A stretch of 64,000 bases of DNA from an uncultured Bacteroidota bacterium (GTDB lineage: Bacteria > Bacteroidota > Bacteroidia > Flavobacteriales > Flavobacteriaceae). Both the position numbers and the translations under genes were made by a program. The stretch spans positions 19,370 to 83,369 of the forward strand of contig CACIJH010000005.1 in NCBI GenBank assembly GCA_902586905.1, written 5' to 3'. Below are positions 57,566-64,000 of this stretch, in pieces (within the stretch, counting starts at the first letter, position 1; every line of letters starts with the position of its first letter). The notes under the pieces are model-generated. The model was not told the origin of the DNA, ran no database searches, and saw nothing but the letters and a program-made list of their open reading frames with translations.

Positions 57566-59668
57566 ATGGCGATTTTAGGTAAAATCCGAGAAAAATCAAT
57601 CGTACTAATACTAGTTATTGGAATGGCACTATTTGCGTTTGTTATTTCAGGTGTTTTTGACGGCGCTGGAACCATCAGCCAAGAACCAGTCGCTATTGTT
57701 GGAGATGAGGAAATAACCATCGAACAGTTTAGCAGGCGCGTAGATGCTGTTGAACGAAACACAGGAATGAGCAATGTGCAAGCAGCCAATACTGTTTGGA
57801 ACCAAATTGTAACCGAATATTCGTTTAACCAATTGCAAGAGGAACTTGGTCTTGAAGTGGGTCGAAGCCATGTTGAAAATTTTATTGCCAATTCCCCTGG
57901 ATTCAGACAAGACAGCCGTTTTCAAAATGCTTTAGGAGAATTTGATATTGTTGCTTTTACTGATTTTATCAATGACAGCAAAAGAAACAATCCTGCCGTA
58001 TACAGCCAATGGCAGCTACAGGAAGAATCAATACGAAGTACCATCAGCCGACAGTTATACAACACCATGATTCAAGCTGGCATTTATCACACTTCATTTG
58101 ATGGAAAAACAGAACACAAACTCGAAAATGATAAGATTAGTATATCGTTTGTAAAAGTACCATACAGCTCTATTCCAGATAGTTTGGTAACGATTTCAGA
58201 TCGAGACATCAAAAAATACATCAATGCTAACGCAGAAGAATATGAAGTAGAAGAAAGCCGATCGATTCAGTTTGTGGTTTTTGATGAAACAGCCTCTGTC
58301 GAAGACAATTTAGAAATCGAAAACGGTCTTAAAAAATTACTCGAAGCTCAGGTCATATTCAATGAAGTTAGTCAGTCTGAAGAAACTTTGCCATCATTTT
58401 CCCAGACAGATAATGTAAAGGAGTTTATCGCCGAATATTCAGAAACTCCATATGATGAGACTTATAAAACCAGAGCCCAACTAGGGACTTATGCAAATAC
58501 ACTTTTCGACCTTAAAGAAGGTGAGGTTTTCGGACCATATAAAGATGGAAATCAGTTTAAGCTCTCTCGCATGATGGATTTCGATCGAGGAGGATCTGTG
58601 AAAGCACGTCATATATTGATTGCTTATGAAGGGTCACAGAGTGCATCTAGCGATGTGACTAGAACAAAAAACGAAGCAAGAAAAGAGGCTTATCGCGTAC
58701 TTCGTTTGGTGCGTGCCAATGGTTCTGACTTTGCCGAGCTTGCAAAAACTTACTCTGATGGGCCATCCAAAAACAGAGGTGGTGATCTTGGATTTTTTAG
58801 ACGTGGCGATATGGTTGAAGCGTTTAATGATTATGTATTTTCAAAGCCAACGGGTTCAATTGGCGTTGTTGAAACAGATTTTGGTTATCATGTGATTGAG
58901 GTACAAGAAAAAGAAGATGTAGTCTTGATTGCATCTGTTGTCAAAAAAATTGTACCATCTGAATCTACAAGCAACGAAGTTTTTCGATTGGCTACAGAAT
59001 TTGAAATAGAAAGTAAGAAAAACGGATTTTCAACTGCATCAGAGTCATTGGGATACGACTTGCGTAATGGATCCAATTTAAAGCTTATGGATGAAAGCAT
59101 TCCAGGTCTTGGTGTTCAGCGTACCATTGTGAAATGGTCTTTTGAAGAAGAAACAAGCGTGAGTGATATCAAACGATTTGACCTTCTTGGTGGTGGATAT
59201 GTTGTTGCTGAATTGATTGAAAAATCATCAGCTGGAACGTCAAGTGTAGAAGATGCAAGAAATACGGTAGAATCTAAACTAATGCAGGACAAAAAGTATG
59301 ATCTTCTCCGTTCTAGATATAGCAGTGATGTATCACTTGCAACAATCGCTGAGGATTATGGACAAAGCATTTTAACCTCATCAGCGATCAATGCAGCAGC
59401 AGGCTCAATTGCTGGTGCAGGGACAGAGCCATTTGTCGTTGGTTCAGGTTTTTCACTTGAAATGAATCAGACCTCAGCATTGATACAGGGAAAACAAGGA
59501 ATATTTATGTTAGAAGTTGATTTATTTGAAGAATCAACTGCATTGCCCTCTTACGATGGTTACTCGAGTTCGTTAAATGAAAGCGTTTTGAACCGTCTTC
59601 GACCATTGATAGACGAGGTCATTCGCGATCATTTTGAAGTGGTTGACAATAGATTCGACTATTTTTAA
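57566..59668 (+). CDS. Periplasmic peptidyl-prolyl cis-trans isomerase (PpiD/SurA-like)
   Basis: 700 residues: one N-terminal membrane anchor (~11-31), a SurA_N-type helical chaperone domain (EEITIEQFSRRVDAVERN), a parvulin domain (KARHILIAYEG, LAKTYSDGPSKNRGGDLGFF, VVETDFGYHVIEV; ~340-450) and a C-terminal helical domain. The architecture is PpiD-like: an anchored foldase for proteins leaving the Sec channel. Confidence 0.92.
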   Translation: MAILGKIREKSIVLILVIGMALFAFVISGVFDGAGTISQEPVAIVGDEEITIEQFSRRVDAVERNTGMSNVQAANTVWNQIVTEYSFNQLQEELGLEVGRSHVENFIANSPGFRQDSRFQNALGEFDIVAFTDFINDSKRNNPAVYSQWQLQEESIRSTISRQLYNTMIQAGIYHTSFDGKTEHKLENDKISISFVKVPYSSIPDSLVTISDRDIKKYINANAEEYEVEESRSIQFVVFDETASVEDNLEIENGLKKLLEAQVIFNEVSQSEETLPSFSQTDNVKEFIAEYSETPYDETYKTRAQLGTYANTLFDLKEGEVFGPYKDGNQFKLSRMMDFDRGGSVKARHILIAYEGSQSASSDVTRTKNEARKEAYRVLRLVRANGSDFAELAKTYSDGPSKNRGGDLGFFRRGDMVEAFNDYVFSKPTGSIGVVETDFGYHVIEVQEKEDVVLIASVVKKIVPSESTSNEVFRLATEFEIESKKNGFSTASESLGYDLRNGSNLKLMDESIPGLGVQRTIVKWSFEEETSVSDIKRFDLLGGGYVVAELIEKSSAGTSSVEDARNTVESKLMQDKKYDLLRSRYSSDVSLATIAEDYGQSILTSSAINAAAGSIAGAGTEPFVVGSGFSLEMNQTSALIQGKQGIFMLEVDLFEESTALPSYDGYSSSLNESVLNRLRPLIDEVIRDHFEVVDNRFDYF

Positions 59669-59766
59669 GGTATTATACTACACTGAAATAAGTATTTTTT
59701 ACAGGATGTTTTTTTATAATCACTGAATTCACTTTTGTTTTTGGGTGGTGTTTTCCTCTTATTTAG

Positions 59767-60167
59767 CTCTTTCGGACAGCTGTGGATCGCATACGAAAAA
59801 AAGAACCTCTAGCCCAGCTTCCTGAAGATGGTCAGGAGGTTATTACAACCTTGCAGATTAACGACTGTTTTTTGATGGGACTTTCCGATGAAGAGTATTT
59901 TGATTTTGAAAGATTACCGAGGAGAAAAATCATGGAGCACTTGTACCGAGTGCAGAGAATTTCAACAAAGTTTTATGTGTTTAAGCAAGTATATGACGCA
60001 GATATTTACAACACTCATTCCCCAATTATATTCGAGTGTTGAATTTTGGACAGCGTAAAACAGGTTGGTTGACCTATAACCCAAAGAAAGTATATGTTGA
60101 TAACCTAGGAGGTATCAAAAAAATGAAAGAAAAATGGATACATAAACAGCCCCAAAGGCAATCATAG
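59767..60167 (+). pseudogene. C-terminal remnant of a type II-C Cas9
   Basis: After a stop at 59764-59766 the frame reads TAVDRIRKKEPLAQ, then TTLQINDCFLMGLSDEEYFDFE and EHLYRVQRISTKFYVFKQVYD up to about 60025. At a CCCC run the homology moves frame and continues PNYIRVLNFGQRKTGWL, YNPKKVYVDNLGGIKKM to TAG 60165-60167. The series (QINxxF, LxRVQKxS, FRxHxxT, VKVNxxGxI) matches the PAM-interacting C-terminus of Bacteroidota Cas9 such as that of Bacteroides fragilis, as I remember it. The RuvC, HNH and most REC parts (over 1200 residues) are gone, and no cas1 or cas2 is near. A GTG at 59782 would permit an 86-codon frame but is not a sensible gene. Confidence 0.65.
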
Positions 60168-60216
60168 ATTGATAGGAATAAGCTACCAATTTCATAAGTT
60201 TCTTGAAGTTAAAATT

Positions 60217-60301
60217 TATTGTGATTTGATTTTTTTAAGGTAGCAATAAACGTTTCCACGCATTAAAAAGTTCTTTTTTAAGTATAGTATTGTGATTTGA
60301 T
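60217..60301 (+). CRISPR. Possible relics of CRISPR repeats or tracrRNA region next to the cas9 remnant
   Basis: The 14-mer TATTGTGATTTGAT occurs twice, at 60217-60230 and 60288-60301, 71 bp apart. Type II-C repeats of Bacteroidota typically open with GTTGTGATTTG and have a repeat-plus-spacer period near 77 bp. Beyond 14 bases the copies do not match, so this is a weak call. The inverted pair AAGTTCTT / AAGAACTT encloses the second copy. Confidence 0.25.
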
Positions 60302-60327
60302 AAGAACTTTAGATTGCCGGGGCTTTT

Positions 60328-60822
60328 TTAAAAAAACAACTCTTTGTGTTTCCAAAAAATATTGACAAATAGAACTAAATAAACCACAGCAAGGGTAAAC
60401 TTGATCATTGTCCCTGCTAAAAATCCCATCAAGGAGCCAAAGGCAGCACGAACAGCTTTTTTGAAGTCTGAATTTTGCGTTAGCTCACCAGCTAATGCTC
60501 CTATAAAAGGACCAAAAACAAGTCCAATTGGTCCAAAGAAAAATCCGATAACAAGACCAATGCCAGAACCAATGGTACCCATTCGTGTACCACCTAGTTT
60601 TTTTGTACCCCATACAGGAAGTAAAGCATCGAGTAAAAAAATGATAAGAGCGATAATGAATGTGAGTGTCAAAAAGGTTGTGTTTGATGGAACACTGTCT
60701 GTTAGATGGAGTACAAGCAAGCCCAGCCAACTGCAAACTGGCCCTGGGATGATGGGTAAAAAACTGCCTGCTACGCCCAACAATATCAGCAGACCACCAA
60801 AAATGAGTAGTGTAATGTCCAT
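60328..60822 (-). CDS. DUF456-domain membrane protein
   Basis: 164 residues with five or six membrane segments and Gly-rich motifs of DUF456: GVAGSFLPIIPGPVCSWLGLLVL, GTKKLGGTRMGTIGSGIG and GPFIGALAGEL. Function unknown. It lies alone between the cas9 remnant and the TonB-like gene, to which it is divergent. Confidence 0.9.
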   Translation of the reverse strand: MDITLLIFGGLLILLGVAGSFLPIIPGPVCSWLGLLVLHLTDSVPSNTTFLTLTFIIALIIFLLDALLPVWGTKKLGGTRMGTIGSGIGLVIGFFFGPIGLVFGPFIGALAGELTQNSDFKKAVRAAFGSLMGFLAGTMIKFTLAVVYLVLFVNIFWKHKELFF

Positions 60823-60906
60823 GGTATAAAATAGGAGATGCTAAATTAGCGAAGTGGGAGTAGTATGCAAATGATTCCATAATTTTTTTTGTACTTTTCA
60901 TAACCA

Positions 60907-61347
60907 ATGTTGAGGGCATTATTTATTGGGATATTGATATTGGCGAATTCCTGCAACCAAACTGACGCAGAGCAAATTCGCAAGCCCAACACTGCTTGGC
61001 AATCAACAGATCAACCTCCTGTTTATCCTGGATGCGAGAGTAGAGAAACGACTGCTGATCAATGGGATTGTTTCCAGGCATCGATTTCCCGATCGATTAG
61101 CATGGCTTTTACAGAAAATCCTCTACCACTTCAAGCCAATGCACCTAAATCCGTAATCCTTTATGTAGAAGTTGATCAAAGTGGAAAAGTGATGTTCAAA
61201 GGAATTGAACCTCAAGCAGACAAGGCAATTCTGCAAGCCATGCAAACAGCCATTGATGAACTACCAATTGTAAGCCCAGCAACAAAAACCAATGTAGGGG
61301 TTACTGCCCAAGTGCAGTTTCGCATACCTATTCTACTTCAAAACTGA
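60907..61347 (+). CDS. Small TonB C-terminal-like lipoprotein
   Basis: 146 residues with a lipoprotein-type signal (ILANSC, Cys ~16). The body resembles the TonB C-terminal fold: PVYPGCES, a CF pair near residue 56, VILYVEVDQSGKVMFKGI and VTAQVQFRIPI. There is no Pro-rich spacer or N-terminal anchor, so it cannot act as a classic energy transducer. It lies 12 bp before ruvC. Confidence 0.65.
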   Translation: MLRALFIGILILANSCNQTDAEQIRKPNTAWQSTDQPPVYPGCESRETTADQWDCFQASISRSISMAFTENPLPLQANAPKSVILYVEVDQSGKVMFKGIEPQADKAILQAMQTAIDELPIVSPATKTNVGVTAQVQFRIPILLQN

Positions 61348-61359
61348 TATGATCAAACA

Positions 61360-61927
61360 ATGAAAGAGACAATCTCTAGCTCGAAACGCATTATCCTTGG
61401 TGTTGACCCAGGAACAACGATAATGGGGTATGGTCTTATCACAGTCAATGGAAAAAAAATAGAGCTTCTTCACATGGATGAACTGGTGATGAATTCAAAA
61501 GAAAACCACTATTTGCGTTTGCAAAAGATTTTTGAAAAGACCATCGAGATCATTGATAAATTTCACCCAGATGAAATGGCTTTGGAAGCACCCTTTTTTG
61601 GAAAAAATGTTCAGTCGATGTTGAAGTTGGGTCGTGCACAAGGGGTTGCTATGGCTGCTGGATTGTCACGAGAGTTGACAATAACCGAGTATTCCCCCAG
61701 AAAAATAAAAATGGCTATCACAGGCAATGGAAACGCCTCCAAGGAGCAGGTTGCTCGAATGCTTCAACAACTGGTGGATCTCAAAACCCTACCCAAAAAA
61801 CCTTGATGCTACAGATGGGTTGGCAGCTGCTGTCTGTCACTTTTTCAATCCTGCTCAGGAATCTGGAAAAACCTATTCCGGTTGGGGCTCCTTTGTCAAA
61901 CAAGAGGCTCATCGCATTAAAAAATAG
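61360..61927 (+). pseudogene. ruvC: Holliday junction endonuclease RuvC, one frameshift (sequence error, mutation or recoding)
   Basis: Frame 61360 covers [14 protein letters not shown] (first catalytic Asp), [19 protein letters not shown] (Glu) and [21 protein letters not shown], then ends LPKKP-TGA at 61804-61806. The missing C-terminus is in the +1 frame: DATDGLAAAVCHFF (last catalytic Asp pair) to TAG 61925-61927. Restored length is 188-189 residues, normal for RuvC. Removing one A from the AAAAAA run gives [10 protein letters not shown]; a +1 slip at CCT TGA gives LPKKPDATDG. Both are plausible family sequences. Without the shift the enzyme lacks catalytic Asp residues and would be inactive. 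Confidence 0.85.
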
Positions 61928-61928
61928 C

Positions 61929-63071
61929 ATGTCGGGACTATATCTACATATCCCTTTTTGTAAAAAGGCATGTCATTATTGTAACTTCCATTTTTCGACC
62001 TCGATGCGCTATGCTGACGATATGGTGGCTGCAATTCAACAAGAAATTCGACTGCGAAAACAAGGTGCTATAATCCCTGTTGAGACAATCTATTTTGGTG
62101 GGGGAACACCATCTGTGCTTAGTCCTGCACAACTCCAATTATTGATCGATGAAGTGAATCAGTGTTATGACCTTGTAAAAAATCCCGAAATCACCCTTGA
62201 AGCCAACCCCGATGATTTGTCCAAAGCGTATATGCGTGACATTGAAAAGCTAGGCATCAATCGCCTGTCGATAGGCGTGCAATCGTTTTTGGATGATGAG
62301 TTAGCACTGATGAATCGCGCGCACAATGGCAGTCAAGCCATTTCATCAGTGCAGGATGCAAAAGCAATTTTTAATAACCTGTCGATTGACCTCCTTTTTG
62401 GCAATCCGAATACGACACTAGATGACTGGAAACAAAACCTTGATTATGCCCTTCAACTAGATGTGCCACACATTTCATCATACGCACTCACCCTTGAGCC
62501 TAAAACAGCTCTTGAACGTTTTGTAGACAAGGGGGTTGTTTCTCTTTTGGACGAACAGCTTGTGGAGGCGCAGTTCAATTATTTGGTTGACACCCTAACT
62601 GCCAGGGGTTATGATCATTATGAATTATCAAGTTTTGGAAAACCGGGGTATCATTCGCGCAACAACACTGGTTATTGGCAAGGCAAAACCTACTTGGGTA
62701 TTGGTCCCTCAGCACATGGGTTTGATGGTGTTCATCGATATTGGAATGTGAGCAATAATGCAAATTATATGCAAAAGATAACACAGGGCGAGCTGCCACA
62801 AACGATAGAAAAGTTGAGTGTAATTGATCGATACAACGAATCGATTATGATTGGGTTACGCGCATCTTGGGGTGTATCGTTACAGGCAATGGAAAGCAAT
62901 TTGGGACTGCGTTATCGGCAGCATCTGGAGGAGCAAGCCCAACGATTTATAGAAGAAGGATTGTTGCATATTGAAAACAATGCTTTAAAAACCACTCGAA
63001 GTGGTGCATTTTTGGCTGACGGAATTTCTGCAGACTTGTTTCTTATTGACTTGCTTGGTGCATCGTCGTGA
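61929..63071 (+). CDS. hemW: Radical SAM heme chaperone HemW
   Basis: 380 residues from ATG 61929; an earlier in-frame ATG at 61803 lies in ruvC. N-terminal GLYLHIPFCKKACHYCNF carries CxxxCxxC (Cys11, 15, 18); GGGTPSVLS, GVQSFLDDELALMNR, SAHGFDGV and the HemN_C region follow. Once called coproporphyrinogen oxidase, this group delivers heme to respiratory enzymes. It begins one base after the ruvC stop and overlaps the convergent dipeptidase by 29 nt. Confidence 0.93.
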   Translation: MSGLYLHIPFCKKACHYCNFHFSTSMRYADDMVAAIQQEIRLRKQGAIIPVETIYFGGGTPSVLSPAQLQLLIDEVNQCYDLVKNPEITLEANPDDLSKAYMRDIEKLGINRLSIGVQSFLDDELALMNRAHNGSQAISSVQDAKAIFNNLSIDLLFGNPNTTLDDWKQNLDYALQLDVPHISSYALTLEPKTALERFVDKGVVSLLDEQLVEAQFNYLVDTLTARGYDHYELSSFGKPGYHSRNNTGYWQGKTYLGIGPSAHGFDGVHRYWNVSNNANYMQKITQGELPQTIEKLSVIDRYNESIMIGLRASWGVSLQAMESNLGLRYRQHLEEQAQRFIEEGLLHIENNALKTTRSGAFLADGISADLFLIDLLGASS

Positions 63072-64000
63072 AGTGTTTGTAAAAGTGCGGAATTGTCTCG
63101 ATCCCTTTTAAAAAGTTAAACACACCAAAATGCTCATTGGGGGAGTGAATTGCATCACTGTCGAGACCAAAGCCCATCAGTACGGTCTTGCTTTGTAGGG
63201 TTTCTTCAAACAATGCTACGATTGGAATACTCCCTCCATCGCGCACTGGGATAGGGGCTTTACCAAAGGTTTCAACGTATGCTTTTGATGCTGCTTGAAA
63301 TTCCAAGCCATCGGGATGCATGACATAGGCTTCTCCTCCGTGATGAGGCGTAACTTTTACTGTCACTCCTTTGGGAGCGATTGAAACAAAATGATCCATA
63401 AATAGTTTTGTAATCTCTTCCGACTTTTGATTTGGCACCAATCGCATCGATATTTTTGCATAGGCCTTTGATGCAATAACTGTTTTTGCACCCTCACCAA
63501 TATATCCTCCCCAAATACCATTGACGTCAAGGGTTGGGCGAATGGACTTGCGTTCTAGTGTAGAATAGCCTTTTTCTCCATAAACCGATTCAATGTCAAG
63601 TGCGTTTTGATAATTTTCTAGGGAAAATGGGATTTGTTTGAATTGCTCGCGTTCTGCAGCATTGAGTTCTTCCACTTTATCATAAAAGCCTGGAATTGTC
63701 ACTCGATTGTTTTCGTCGTGGAGCGACGCCACCATTTTGGTCAGGATGTTGATCGGATTGGCAACTGCCCCACCATAAAGACCCGAATGCAAGTCACGAT
63801 TCGGACCAGTGATTTCCACTTCCACATAGCTCATGCCACGTAGACCAGTAGTGATGGAAGGAATGTCGTTGGCAAGCATACCAGTATCGGAGATCAGTAT
63901 TACATCATTGTCGAGTTTGTCGGTATTTTCACGCACAAAGGTTTCCAGGTTGTCGCTGCCCACTTCTTCCTCGCCTTCGATCATAAATTTGATATTACAA
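63043..64000 (-). CDS. M20-family metallodipeptidase (5' end outside window)
   Basis: The frame is open to the right edge (CNIKFMIEGEEEVGS), so the N-terminal part of the catalytic domain is missing from the window; 318 residues are seen. Active-site parts present: the general-base Glu in EGEEEVGS, the Asp of SDTGML, DLHSGLYGG (His at the dimer interface) and DAIHSPNEHF (metal-binding His). The lid domain lies between. Such enzymes release amino acids from di- and tripeptides. Confidence 0.92.
   Translation of the reverse strand, partial: CNIKFMIEGEEEVGSDNLETFVRENTDKLDNDVILISDTGMLANDIPSITTGLRGMSYVEVEITGPNRDLHSGLYGGAVANPINILTKMVASLHDENNRVTIPGFYDKVEELNAAEREQFKQIPFSLENYQNALDIESVYGEKGYSTLERKSIRPTLDVNGIWGGYIGEGAKTVIASKAYAKISMRLVPNQKSEEITKLFMDHFVSIAPKGVTVKVTPHHGGEAYVMHPDGLEFQAASKAYVETFGKAPIPVRDGGSIPIVALFEETLQSKTVLMGFGLDSDAIHSPNEHFGVFNFLKGIETIPHFYKHFTTMHQASQ

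Noticed and set aside
59782-60042. 86-residue novel small protein starting at GTG
   Set aside because: Sequence matches the end of Cas9 and homology continues past its stop in another frame, so it is a gene fragment.
61795-61806. A-run transcriptional slippage as the cause of the ruvC shift
   Set aside because: Six A residues are shorter than runs known to cause efficient polymerase slippage; mutation, read error or +1 recoding are more likely.

Overview
The window comes from a member of the Bacteroidota, most probably class Flavobacteriia. Evidence is a complete gldK-gldL-gldM-gldN block (core of the type IX secretion and gliding machinery), a PorP/SprF-type protein beside a giant cell-surface protein with a gliding-motility C-terminal sorting domain, the flavobacterial mevalonate route, AT-rich intergenic DNA, and promoters of the Bacteroidota type (-7 box TAnnTTTG, weak -33 TTG) instead of -10/-35 boxes with Shine-Dalgarno sites. 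I see no transposase, integrase or phage gene. I do not name a genus.

Layout. 1-7646: end of a giant repeat-rich surface protein and its PorP/SprF partner. 7717-10311: MscS-type channel and a broken LytS-type sensor kinase. 10292-22641: a lipid/envelope block with a GHMP kinase, HMG-CoA reductase, peptide transporter, thioredoxin-like protein, broken comEC, NlpC/P60 lipoprotein, lpxB, surE, tail-specific protease and an ABC permease. 22642-29637: rodA-mrdA-mreD-mreC-mreB cell-shape operon preceded by purH. 29698-36390: GAF-domain protein, groES-groEL, secG, lptE, an enhancer-binding regulator and miaB. 36479-37380: a degraded sulP/DUF6691 fusion. 37511-46089: topA, a divergent arginase-fold protein and gldKLMN. 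46138-52043: FAD oxidoreductase, a conserved 64-residue protein, a small membrane protein, mvaD, mevalonate kinase, a UbiA prenyltransferase, a pseudouridine synthase and tRNA-Phe. 52137-59668: coaX, outer-membrane protein, TPR protein, lptC, CorC-like protein and a periplasmic peptidyl-prolyl isomerase. 59767-64000: a cas9 C-terminal remnant, DUF456 protein, TonB-like lipoprotein, frameshifted ruvC, hemW and a partial M20 dipeptidase.

How genes work together. HMG-CoA reductase, the GHMP kinases and diphosphomevalonate decarboxylase form most of a mevalonate pathway to isopentenyl diphosphate, split over two clusters, with a prenyltransferase as a likely consumer. GldK/L/M/N plus PorP/SprF would export and anchor surface proteins such as the one at the start of the window. 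LpxB, LptE and LptC serve lipopolysaccharide synthesis and export; MreBCD-RodA-PBP2 builds the lateral wall.

The most unusual trait is the number of broken loci among otherwise intact housekeeping genes: the kinase (amber codon plus a frameshift at a U UUU UUA heptamer), comEC (one in-frame amber), sulP (one in-frame opal plus a deletion fusion), DUF6691 (one frameshift), ruvC (one frameshift at CCU-UGA), and a cas9 stump of about 125 residues. Three of them concern DNA uptake, recombination and CRISPR immunity. This may be real gene decay, partly recoding, or partly sequencing error; each case is described separately. No complete new system is visible. The best leads are the cas9 remnant, the recoding-like frameshift sites, and calcium-loop insertions in GldN and possibly GldK.
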